DNA of 8,120 nt from assembly GCA_017860555.1 (NCBI GenBank), contig JAGDMJ010000135.1:1-8120 (forward strand), read 5' to 3'. Shown here in pieces: positions 1-5,845 of this stretch (the stretch's first letter is position 1; the number at the start of each line of letters is the position of its first letter). Origin of the DNA: Bacteroidota bacterium. GTDB taxonomy: Bacteria; Bacteroidota; Ignavibacteria; UBA10030; UBA6906. The position numbers and the translations under genes are program-made. The notes beneath the pieces are model-generated. The model made no database searches, was not told the DNA's origin, and was given only the letters and a program-made list of their open reading frames with translations.

Positions 1-1676
1 ACATTGCAGTTGTCGCACCGCTCGGCGTAACCGCAGTCGGGGCATTCTACGAACGGCGCGAATCCGCGACGGTTCTGCAGCAGGATAACCCCTTCCTTCC
101 GCTCGATCCGGTCGGTGATCTTCTCCTGAAGAAGAGCCGAGATGGTCGAAAGCTGGAAATCCTTGAGCCTCATCCGCTGGTCTTCCGGGAGCGAAGCCTT
201 CATCGCCGCATAGGCACGCTTCCGTTCGGCGGTCAGATCCACAATAGTGATTCCCGGCATCGGCACCTGGTCGATCCGGTCAGGCATTTCAAGGAGCTCG
301 AACTTCCCCGACACCGCATTGTGATATGATTCTGTGCAAGGTGTGGCGGAGCCGAGAAGGACCACAGCGTCGTTCTGGGTGCCCCGGACGATGGCCACGT
401 CGCGGGCGTGATAGCGGGGTACCGAATCGAACTGCTTGTACGAGGCTTCATGTTCCTCATCGACCACAATGAGGCCGAGATCCCGCAAAGGAGCGAAGAT
501 GGCTGAGCGTGGCCCGATGACGACCTTGCACGCTCCCCTCCGGGCCGTGCGCCAGACGTCGTGGCGCTCGCCAATGGACATCCTGCTGTGCACGACAGCA
601 ACCTGGTCGCCAAAGTGCGACTTGAAGCGCCGGACGATCTGCGGCGTAAGGGAAATCTCGGGAACAAGGACGATGGCCGTCCTCTGGAGGCTCAGGCAAT
701 GCCGGATCGCCTCGATGTACACCTGGGTCTTGCCGCTGCCGGTCACGCCATGCAGCAAAAACGTCTTTGAGGTGCCGGTGTCCATGCAGGCACAGACCCG
801 CTGGAAGGCAGCCTGTTGGGCCGCATTCAAAATGATGTGCTTCGTCTGCTCCTCGGTTCCATAATCCTGCTGACGCGAGACTTCTTTGCGGACGAATGGA
901 AAGACCCCGGCCGTGCGGAACTCCCGCAGCGAAGCAAGCGATGCGTGTGCCTGCCGAAGCAGGTCAGTCACCGCAATGTCCGTGCAGCCACTGGCCTTCA
1001 AAGTGCGGAGGGCAGCGAGGATTTGCGCCCCCTTTTTTTTGCGGGGAGAAAGGTTCCGGATGGCGTCGTCAAGTTGAGCGTCATCAAGGTCCTGAACAAC
1101 GACGAATTCACGCGTCTTTGGCTTCACGGCGGGATGGGGCAGCACCTCTTCTGCTTCAACGTAGCCTGCATGTTCCAACTCATTCAGGGCAGCGTTGAGC
1201 GACGTGAGTCCGATCTTTTGCCTGAGCTCCGTGGAGAGCATTTCTCCGTGATCACGCAGAAAAGCGAGAATGCTTGCCCGCCTCGGCGCTTTCTTTTTCA
1301 TCTCCGCAATGACCGTCTCGGTTGCAGAAGGGAGGAGCCGGACAAGCCTCTTGCTCGAAGCGGAAAATCCATGGGGTACGGCAGCCCGCAGCACTTCCCC
1401 CAGAGGGGTCATGTAGTAGGTGGCAACCCAGCGGCAGAGTTCCAGCAGTTCGGTCGATACGATGGGTGACGCGTCGATGATGTCCCGGATCGGCTTGAGG
1501 GTGGTGAGTTCGGACTTTGTCGGCAGCTCGACGATGAGTCCGGTGGCGTACGTCCTTCCGAAAGGCACGATCGCGCGCGCGCCCACAATGGCCGATGCCT
1601 GTAACTCGGGAGGAATGAGGTAGGTGAATTCCCTGTCAATGGCAACGGGAAGCGCGATATTGGCGAACGGAGGCAT
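1..1676 (-). CDS. priA: Primosomal protein N' / replication restart helicase PriA (partial, C-terminus beyond left edge)
   Basis: PriA is a 3'-to-5' superfamily 2 DNA helicase that recognises stalled replication forks and reloads the replisome. The frame is open from the ATG at 1676 to the left edge, 558 complete codons, so roughly the last quarter of the usual 730-820 residues is missing. Visible motifs: the N-terminal 3'-DNA-binding region (about 1-100), Walker A GVTGSGKT at residues 310-317, the DEEH box at 406-409, GSATP at 442-446, NRRG at 535-538, and the first four zinc-binding cysteines at 545, 548, 554 and 557 (CPDC then CDNC). That order is diagnostic of PriA. A stop codon lies in frame shortly upstream, and no ATG, GTG or TTG falls between it and 1676, so this start is the only standard one. 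The bases before it are pyrimidine-rich, without a clear Shine-Dalgarno. It follows the CBS-protein gene by 57 bp on the same strand. Confidence 0.97.
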   Translation of the reverse strand, partial: MPPFANIALPVAIDREFTYLIPPELQASAIVGARAIVPFGRTYATGLIVELPTKSELTTLKPIRDIIDASPIVSTELLELCRWVATYYMTPLGEVLRAAVPHGFSASSKRLVRLLPSATETVIAEMKKKAPRRASILAFLRDHGEMLSTELRQKIGLTSLNAALNELEHAGYVEAEEVLPHPAVKPKTREFVVVQDLDDAQLDDAIRNLSPRKKKGAQILAALRTLKASGCTDIAVTDLLRQAHASLASLREFRTAGVFPFVRKEVSRQQDYGTEEQTKHIILNAAQQAAFQRVCACMDTGTSKTFLLHGVTGSGKTQVYIEAIRHCLSLQRTAIVLVPEISLTPQIVRRFKSHFGDQVAVVHSRMSIGERHDVWRTARRGACKVVIGPRSAIFAPLRDLGLIVVDEEHEASYKQFDSVPRYHARDVAIVRGTQNDAVVLLGSATPCTESYHNAVSGKFELLEMPDRIDQVPMPGITIVDLTAERKRAYAAMKASLPEDQRMRLKDFQLSTISALLQEKITDRIERKEGVILLQNRRGFAPFVECPDCGYAERCDNCN

Positions 1677-1733
1677 GGAGGAATATGGAGAAAAGCGGGA
1701 TGAACCTCAAGGAGCGTTCCTCTGTTGCAGTGC

Positions 1734-2168
1734 TCACCGCCGCCCCGTGATGTATTCCTCCAGGTGCGTGATCGTATCCTTCTGAACCGAGATAATGCTC
1801 TTCACCACATCGCCAATGGAAATGACGCCGACGGTGCGTCCGGCATCGATGACCGGCAGGTGCCGGATCCGTTTCTCGGTCATCAGCTCCATGCAGTCGA
1901 CGATCGTTTGCTCCGGGCGGACGGATATGACATCGGTCGTCATGATCTCGGCCACGGTGAGCTCACGCGAAGACTTCCCCTTGAGGGTCACCTTACGGGC
2001 GTAATCCCGCTCCGAGAAAATGCCGGCGAGCCGCTCACCATCAATGACCATGAGCGCTCCGATGTTCTTGTCGGCCATGAGCTTCAGCGCGTCGAGGACT
2101 GATGTGCCGGGCGTTATGGACCAAACGTCCTTGCCTTTGGTTTGCAACAACTGCCTGACGTTATTCAC
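1734..2168 (-). CDS. Two-CBS-domain protein
   Basis: This is a 144-residue protein made almost entirely of a tandem CBS pair (Bateman module), which in other proteins binds adenine nucleotides and senses energy or redox state. CBS1 spans about residues 12-65, ending in the typical GIFSERDYARKV segment. CBS2 spans about 75-132, from MTTDVISVRP to GVISIGDVVKSI. The S-x-x-D elements (SERD and SIGD) match the usual ribose/phosphate-contacting positions. No catalytic or membrane domain is attached, so it resembles stand-alone CBS proteins such as the Hrp1 type. The partner and ligand cannot be told from sequence. The start is GTG (2166-2168), supported by an AGAGGAG Shine-Dalgarno six bases upstream. 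It lies 233 bp after the beta-lactamase and 57 bp before priA, so it may have its own promoter. I saw no convincing -35/-10 pair. Confidence 0.93.
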   Translation of the reverse strand: MNNVRQLLQTKGKDVWSITPGTSVLDALKLMADKNIGALMVIDGERLAGIFSERDYARKVTLKGKSSRELTVAEIMTTDVISVRPEQTIVDCMELMTEKRIRHLPVIDAGRTVGVISIGDVVKSIISVQKDTITHLEEYITGRR

Positions 2169-2174
2169 GGTCTA

Positions 2175-2181
2175 CTCCTCT
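2175..2181 (-). promoter_or_regulatory. Ribosome binding site of the CBS-protein gene
   Basis: On the minus strand AGAGGAG is followed by six bases and then GTG. It is one of the clearer Shine-Dalgarno sequences in the window and decides in favour of the GTG start at 2168. Confidence 0.7.
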
Positions 2182-2250
2182 GAAGTGATTGTGGCAGGTG
2201 TAACAGCGCAGGGAAGGAAAATCCCCACAACCGTTCGGCGCGGATCCAAT

Positions 2251-2337
2251 GGAATAATAGAAGGAGGAAGATGAAAAGTCAATAGAGCAGAAGCAAGAAG
2301 CAAAAGGGAAGAATCAAGAAAGAAGCAAAGAATAGGG
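2251..2337. other. Purine-rich low-complexity intergenic tract (pyrimidine-rich, G-poor in the transcript)
   Basis: By hand count 74 of 87 plus-strand bases are purines. The tract lies in the 233-bp gap between the end of the beta-lactamase (2402) and the start of the CBS gene (2168). Read in the direction of transcription it is C/U-rich and G-poor, the composition Rho utilisation sites have, so it could serve Rho-dependent termination after the beta-lactamase. That role is inference only. The rest of the gap (2169-2250 and 2338-2401) holds the CBS ribosome binding site and no credible gene or intrinsic terminator. Confidence 0.45.
2290..2324. repeat. Degenerate 7-bp tandem repeat (GAAGCAA-like)
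   Basis: Two perfect GAAGCAA units (2290-2296, 2297-2303) are followed in the same 7-bp register by AAGGGAA, GAATCAA and GAAAGAA. A further GAAGCAA occurs out of register at 2322-2328. Heptanucleotide tandem repeats occur between genes in several bacterial groups. This one is short and decayed. Confidence 0.45.
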
Positions 2338-2401
2338 CCTTTTCAACGATCTTGCGTCTGACCCCTTGCCTCATGCTTCAGTTTTCTACGAACCCGCGTC
2401 A

Positions 2402-3205
2402 TTACAGTAGCCCCAGACCCCGCAATATTCGCAACGGGAGCTCCTTTCGCTCCTTGAACATCACCTCGGAATCCCTCCCGGCATTGTCTGACACAACATT
2501 ACAGGCGAAGAACCAGCGGTTCTGCTGCGTCTCAATATACCCCACAAACCAGCTTATCACATGCCCTTCCTTGAAATCCGTGAAGCCCGTTTTGCCCCGG
2601 AGCGTAGACCGATCGGTCTTCTCAAGGATGAGGATATCTCTGACGATGTCCATGGTACGGGCAGAGAAAGGGAGGGCGTTTCCGGACAATCTGCGGAGAA
2701 AATCCACCTGTTCATCGGCGGAGATTTCAATCGTGCTCCCCAGCCAGAACCGGTCAATCCCTCCGGAGATGTCCATGTTCCCATACCCTATCTTCTCAAC
2801 GAACTCCTTCATCCTTTTTTCTCCGACGCGGCGGGCAACCTCCTGATAATACCAGACAACGGAGTTGGCAATGGCGGATTGGAGATCGTGATCCTGGTTC
2901 CACGTCTCAACGCTCCGATGAAGGCTGTCCCACGGAATGATAGAATGCTTGTCGGAAACAACTCCGGTCTCCAGGCCTATCAGTGAGTTCGGGATCTTGA
3001 ACGTGGAGGCAGGCGAATACCGCGTGCGGCAACGTTCGGGATTGTATCGCATCCAGCTGTTTGCTTCCTGATCGTACAACACAAAGGCGCCGTTGAGCCC
3101 GCGGAAGTACGAGCTCAGGTCCCGCCCACTTTCTCTTGGTTGGGCGGCGAGAGAAGCGCAAGAGCACAGGAGGAGGAACAGCAAGAGAAAAGTCCGGGTA
3201 AGCAT
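2402..3205 (-). CDS. Class D (OXA-type) beta-lactamase, exported
   Basis: This is a serine beta-lactamase expected to hydrolyse penicillins and related beta-lactams in the periplasm; its spectrum cannot be read from sequence. With the ATG at 3205 (AGGGA Shine-Dalgarno six bases upstream) it is 267 residues long. Residues 1 to about 21 form a signal peptide (LTR, a leucine-rich core, then SLAA). The two cysteines at 14 and 16 do not make a good lipobox. The class D motifs are all present: STFK at 67-70 (nucleophile Ser67 and the normally carboxylated Lys70), SVV at 115-117, YGN at 141-143, WL at 154-155, and KTG at 205-207. These are the OXA-10 residue numbers, which strongly supports this start over the longer frame beginning at 3268. 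A class D enzyme is favoured over the related BlaR/MecR sensor domain because there is no N-terminal membrane domain and the length is that of a free enzyme. No regulator or mobile element sits next to it. Confidence 0.95.
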   Translation of the reverse strand: MLTRTFLLLFLLLCSCASLAAQPRESGRDLSSYFRGLNGAFVLYDQEANSWMRYNPERCRTRYSPASTFKIPNSLIGLETGVVSDKHSIIPWDSLHRSVETWNQDHDLQSAIANSVVWYYQEVARRVGEKRMKEFVEKIGYGNMDISGGIDRFWLGSTIEISADEQVDFLRRLSGNALPFSARTMDIVRDILILEKTDRSTLRGKTGFTDFKEGHVISWFVGYIETQQNRWFFACNVVSDNAGRDSEVMFKERKELPLRILRGLGLL

Positions 3206-3233
3206 GGATTGTCCCTGATAGTCTGTACGTACA

Positions 3234-3243
3234 ATTCCCGATT
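3234..3243. promoter_or_regulatory. Perfect 10-bp palindrome upstream of the beta-lactamase, possible operator
   Basis: TGTACGTACA is its own reverse complement and ends 28 bases before the beta-lactamase start. Beside it, ATTCCCG occurs twice in tandem (3244-3257), followed by a near copy at 3260-3266. The position suits a regulator-binding site, but 10-bp palindromes occur by chance, no regulator gene is in the window, and no clear promoter hexamers are visible. Confidence 0.25.
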
Positions 3244-3319
3244 CCCGTGTTCCCCGAGCATCGTTCATGGTTCACGCATAAGTTCTTCGAACAGCCAACG
3301 CATGAATACCCCTGCGGCG

Positions 3320-3688
3320 CTACCGGGCCTCGTCTCTGTGCACGGTCTCCGCGGAGAATGCCGGCAGACAGACGGAAATATAGTCGGCCCCTTCATCGTA
3401 GGGCGAGCTATACTGCACCCACTCGCCACCACGGGCGTGGACGGCCTGTCCGGAGTGGACATCGAAAGCGCCCCCATGGAAATCAACCCGGAGGACGCCA
3501 TGAAGAACGAGGGTGTATTCTTCAAACGCCGGCGTTTGTCCCGGTTCGATCCATCCTGCAGGGCTCCGCATGTGCGCGATGCTGACTCCGATGGTGCCGC
3601 TGTTCACGCGCCCGATGTATTCTTCAATGGTCTTCGGTTTGTTCCCGGCTGCGCGAATCTGCGTTGCGGACCTGATGAGCGTTGGCAT
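3320..3688 (-). CDS. Small single-domain cupin protein
   Basis: This is a 122-residue protein with one cupin beta-barrel covering about residues 45-110. Its core runs WIEPG, then FEEYTLVLHGVLRV (about 56-69), then a GQAVHARGGEWVQYSSP segment (about 80-96) and the tail CLPAFS..TVHRDE. This matches a family of small uncharacterised cupins, some annotated as EutQ-like. The usual HxH metal ligands of cupin motif 1 are replaced (QTP), and motif 2 lacks the expected histidine after its glycine turn. The protein may therefore bind no metal in the classical site. A substrate cannot be assigned. The ATG at 3688 is preceded by a G-rich GGGGTGG stretch that could act as a weak ribosome binding site. It sits 57 bp after the HAD gene and 114 bp before the beta-lactamase; a functional link to either is not evident. 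Confidence 0.88.
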   Translation of the reverse strand: MPTLIRSATQIRAAGNKPKTIEEYIGRVNSGTIGVSIAHMRSPAGWIEPGQTPAFEEYTLVLHGVLRVDFHGGAFDVHSGQAVHARGGEWVQYSSPYDEGADYISVCLPAFSAETVHRDEAR

Positions 3689-3708
3689 GGGGCCACCCCG
3701 TTGTTTTT

Positions 3709-3728
3709 GCCACAGATGAACACAGATA
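3709..3728. repeat. CACAGATGAA/CACAGATAGA direct repeat (dispersed-repeat-like)
   Basis: In the 57-bp gap between the HAD and cupin genes, CACAGATGAA is followed directly by CACAGATAGA. Read on the other strand it gives ATCTGTGTTCATCTGTGG. From memory, strings of this kind recur between genes in many unrelated bacterial genomes. I cannot count copies here, so its repeat status rests on that recollection plus the visible direct repeat. Confidence 0.5.
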
Positions 3729-3745
3729 GAAAAAGGAGATGAACA

Positions 3746-4357
3746 TCACGCGAGCGGCACCCCCATCCGCATCAGCTCTTCGCGCAGCTGATCTCCTGAC
3801 TGGAAGTGAACCGCGTGCATTCCCAGCTCCCGAGCGGCGATGACATTTTCCTCCAGGTCATCGATGTACACGCACTGTTCGGCCGGGACTCCCAGCTTGC
3901 CCAGCGCGTCGATATAGATCTCCGGGGCGGGCTTCATCGCCTTGACTTCATACGAAAGCGTGACAGTATCAAAGAGCGGAAAAACCTCCACAGGCTTGAT
4001 GCCGTACTCAAAATGCCATTCGTTCGTGTTGGAGAGCAATCCGAGCTTGTAATGCGGCCTTAGCTCCCTGATCAGCCGGAACGTCGATGGGATGGGAGTA
4101 AAGATCCGCGTGTAGGCCTCGATGAAGTCGTCCCTCGAAACAGAGAGCCGGCAGGCGGAGCAGATGCGGGCATAGAAATCTTCCGAGGTGATCAGGCCTG
4201 TTTCATAATCTCTCATGGTCCCGACCGAGCCTTTCAGCGCCGAGAAAAGATCCTCGATGGATAAACTGCTGTACGACTGCGCCTGAAGGAGAAACAGCCG
4301 CGGATCGAAGCTGCAGATAACGTTGCCAAAGTCGAAAAGGAATGCGGCAAATTTCAT
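3746..4357 (-). CDS. HAD-family hydrolase (YihX-like phosphatase)
   Basis: This is a 203-residue cytoplasmic haloacid-dehalogenase-superfamily enzyme, probably a sugar-phosphate or related small-molecule phosphatase. Motif I is FLFDFGNV with the nucleophile Asp at residue 9. Motif II is LLSNTNEW with Ser109. Motif III is MKPAPEIY with Lys142. Motif IV is YIDDLEEN with Asp166-Asp167. The helical cap lies between motifs I and II (about 15-95), as in subfamily IA. The position that is the second Asp of a classical DxD is Gly11, as in E. coli YihX (alpha-glucose-1-phosphatase), whose FDLGNV start it resembles, so the change is a subfamily trait rather than decay. The start at 4357 places motif I at the usual distance. 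An upstream GTG at 4423 would add a cysteine-rich extension without family support. The ribosome binding site is weak. A short ORF ends over this start codon. Confidence 0.92.
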   Translation of the reverse strand: MKFAAFLFDFGNVICSFDPRLFLLQAQSYSSLSIEDLFSALKGSVGTMRDYETGLITSEDFYARICSACRLSVSRDDFIEAYTRIFTPIPSTFRLIRELRPHYKLGLLSNTNEWHFEYGIKPVEVFPLFDTVTLSYEVKAMKPAPEIYIDALGKLGVPAEQCVYIDDLEENVIAARELGMHAVHFQSGDQLREELMRMGVPLA

Positions 4358-4452
4358 TTCGTACTGCCCAGAACAAGTCCATGTCTGACAGGATGTCCCA
4401 CACTCAGGTCCGGAGCCGGGCACACGACCTGAGAGTCTTGATAGGCCTTCAT
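4354..4452 (-). CDS. Possible 32-codon small ORF coupled to the HAD gene
   Basis: In the 150-bp gap after murB, an ATG at 4452 has GGAG seven bases upstream and opens a 32-codon frame. Its TGA (4354-4356) overlaps the HAD start codon (4355-4357) as ATGA. The peptide starts MKAYQDSQVV and ends LGSTK, and shows no signal peptide, membrane segment or known motif. The coupling geometry and a ribosome binding site better than the HAD gene's own are what support translation. The length is easily reached by chance, and the frame contains the hairpin at 4403-4433. It could be a leader peptide that delivers ribosomes to the HAD start, or nothing. Confidence 0.3.
   Translation of the reverse strand: MKAYQDSQVVCPAPDLSVGHPVRHGLVLGSTK
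4403..4433. other. Stem-loop in the murB-HAD intergenic region
   Basis: CTCAGGTC (4403-4410) pairs with GACCTGAG (4426-4433) across a 15-base loop. CCGG-AG-CCGG (4410-4419), which starts on the last base of the left arm, offers a competing small hairpin. No U-run follows in the direction of transcription, so it is not a standard intrinsic terminator. It could attenuate or stabilise the downstream transcript. Confidence 0.4.
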
Positions 4453-4507
4453 AAGGAATCTCCGGGCAGCAAATCCTCTTGAGTACATCGGCTTTGACCA
4501 GAAACGC

Positions 4508-5572
4508 TCAGTCCTGCAGTACAACCACGGGCTCCATATCCAGCGAAATACCGAAACGCTGCCGCACTCCTTCCTGGATGCGGCGTGCGAGTCCAAGAAG
4601 CTCGGACGTCGTCGTTCCCAGGTTGACGAGCGCCAGGGCATGATTCGCCGAAATCGCCGCTCCTCCGAGCCTGTATCCTCGAGGGAACCCGGCCTGCTCC
4701 ACCAGCCACGCGGCCGGCACCTTGATGCCCCCCTCGGCAGGGAACGATGGCACCTCGCCGCGGCGTTCCTTCAGCCGCTCAAACGCTTCAGTCGTGATCA
4801 CCGGGTTCAAGAAGAAGGAGCCGAGGGACTTTGACTGCGGATCCGATGGATCGATCACCATGGATTTCCGCCTGCGAAGCGCGCGCACGGCGTCGGCAAC
4901 TGCCTGCAGGGCCGGCCGCCCCGCTCCGAACGATTGCAGGTCGACCGATGACTCGATCTGCTTGCGCAATTCCGGGTAGCGGATCGACGGCGGTCCATTC
5001 CGCTGCAGCCGGAACGTCACGCCGGTGACAACAAAGCGATCTTTGTCGTTCCCCTTGAACCTGCTCTGGCGGTATCCGAACCCGCACTCCCGTCCATCAA
5101 AGGCAACGGCCACGAGAGATCCCCGATCCAGGGCATCGACCCGCACGATCGTGTCCCGAACTTCCTGGCCATACGCGCCCACATTCTGGATGGGCGATGC
5201 GCCGACGGCGCCGGGGATTCCGGATAGGCACTCGAGGCCCGCAAGCCCCCGATCAATGCACGCCCGCACAAAGGTATCCCAATCCTCCCCTGCCGCCGCC
5301 GAGACCAGGCACCAGTCACCGTCCTCCAGGTATGAGACTCCCCGCAGTTCGATCTTGACGACAATGCCGTTGAACCCCGCGTCGGCGAACAACGTGTTGC
5401 TCCCGCCCCCGAGCACCTGCACCCTGAGAGCCCTGCTCCGGGCAAAGCGGAGCGCCTGAACAACCTCCTCCTGCGAGCGACTGAGGGCGAAGTAGCGGGC
5501 CGCTCCCCCCAGCCCGATGGTGCTGTAGCCGGAGAGAGGGACGTCTTCGCGCAGCAAAAAAGTCTCAGTCAT
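4508..5572 (-). CDS. murB: UDP-N-acetylenolpyruvoylglucosamine reductase MurB (type I)
   Basis: MurB reduces UDP-GlcNAc-enolpyruvate to UDP-MurNAc with NADPH and bound FAD, the second committed step of peptidoglycan precursor synthesis in the cytoplasm. The protein is 354 residues, close to the roughly 340 of E. coli-type MurB. The FAD-binding domain shows YSTIGLGG at 16-23, LGGGSNTLF at 54-62, and GLECLSGIPGAVGASPIQNVGAYG from about 112. FGYRQSRFK (165-173) carries the active-site Tyr/Arg (Arg168). GSFFLNP (251-257) carries the proton-donating Ser252. The C-terminal domain has PAAWLVEQAG (286-295), GGAAIS and NHALALVN, and Glu347 is in the position of the catalytic C-terminal Glu. Presence of the Tyr loop and the long C-terminal domain makes it type I. 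Its ATG overlaps the stop of the upstream small gene by four bases (ATGA), implying translational coupling. Other mur genes are not in the window. Confidence 0.97.
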   Translation of the reverse strand: MTETFLLREDVPLSGYSTIGLGGAARYFALSRSQEEVVQALRFARSRALRVQVLGGGSNTLFADAGFNGIVVKIELRGVSYLEDGDWCLVSAAAGEDWDTFVRACIDRGLAGLECLSGIPGAVGASPIQNVGAYGQEVRDTIVRVDALDRGSLVAVAFDGRECGFGYRQSRFKGNDKDRFVVTGVTFRLQRNGPPSIRYPELRKQIESSVDLQSFGAGRPALQAVADAVRALRRRKSMVIDPSDPQSKSLGSFFLNPVITTEAFERLKERRGEVPSFPAEGGIKVPAAWLVEQAGFPRGYRLGGAAISANHALALVNLGTTTSELLGLARRIQEGVRQRFGISLDMEPVVVLQD

Positions 5573-5832
5573 TTCTGCGATCTCGAGAGGTGGGGTGGCT
5601 TGAACCCGCGGTATGTGTCGAATCGCGAATCGTACCAGACAATGTTGAACCTGGAGTCCCGCAGTGTTCCTCCCGACGGGTACAGGTAGAACTCCTCGAC
5701 CGTCCCGGTCACCTTGTTCACCGGCTTCCCTTGCTCGGCATAGAACCGGAGTGTGTAGAACCCGAGCGTGAACGGAGCGGTTTCCAATTGCCGCATAAGA
5801 TTGTCGTCGCTAAAGCAATAGATATCAGCCAT
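5569..5832 (-). CDS. Unrecognised 87-residue protein, coupled to murB
   Basis: I do not recognise this protein. From the ATG at 5832 it starts MADIYCFSDDNLMRQLE and is rich in aromatic residues (FTLGFYTLRFYAEQ, EEFYLYPS, FNIVWYDSRF), ending with a basic PPHLSRSQK tail. It looks like a small soluble beta-rich domain: no signal peptide, no membrane helix, no cysteine pairs (one Cys at residue 6). The frame stays open upstream to 5907, but that extension overlaps the dehydrogenase and is low-complexity and Arg-rich, so the start at 5832, 13 bp after the dehydrogenase stop, is preferred. No strong Shine-Dalgarno is present. Its stop overlaps the murB start by four bases. Its position between two conserved enzymes in one operon makes it very likely a real gene. 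Function is unknown. Confidence 0.75.
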   Translation of the reverse strand: MADIYCFSDDNLMRQLETAPFTLGFYTLRFYAEQGKPVNKVTGTVEEFYLYPSGGTLRDSRFNIVWYDSRFDTYRGFKPPHLSRSQK

Positions 5833-5845
5833 ACGGATCCGGTGG

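Noticed and set aside
816..1469. A 217-codon open frame on the plus strand opposite priA
   Set aside because: The minus-strand frame encodes an unmistakable PriA; the antisense product has no domain or credible ribosome binding site.
1677..1733. Possible terminator between the CBS gene and priA
   Set aside because: Only 4 to 6 base inverted repeats (GAGGAA/TTCCTC and AGGA/TCCT) are present, with no U-run.
3206..3268. Longer beta-lactamase start at 3268 adding 21 residues
   Set aside because: The extension is polar and would precede the signal peptide; it has no ribosome binding site, whereas the ATG at 3205 has AGGGA at good spacing and restores OXA-10 numbering.
3746..4357. HAD protein as an inactive enzyme because the second Asp of DxD is Gly
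   Set aside because: The DxGNV form of motif I is shared with active YihX-like phosphatases, and all other motifs are intact.
4358..4423. GTG start at 4423 for the HAD gene
   Set aside because: It adds 22 cysteine-containing residues not typical of the family, and motif I normally begins within the first dozen residues.
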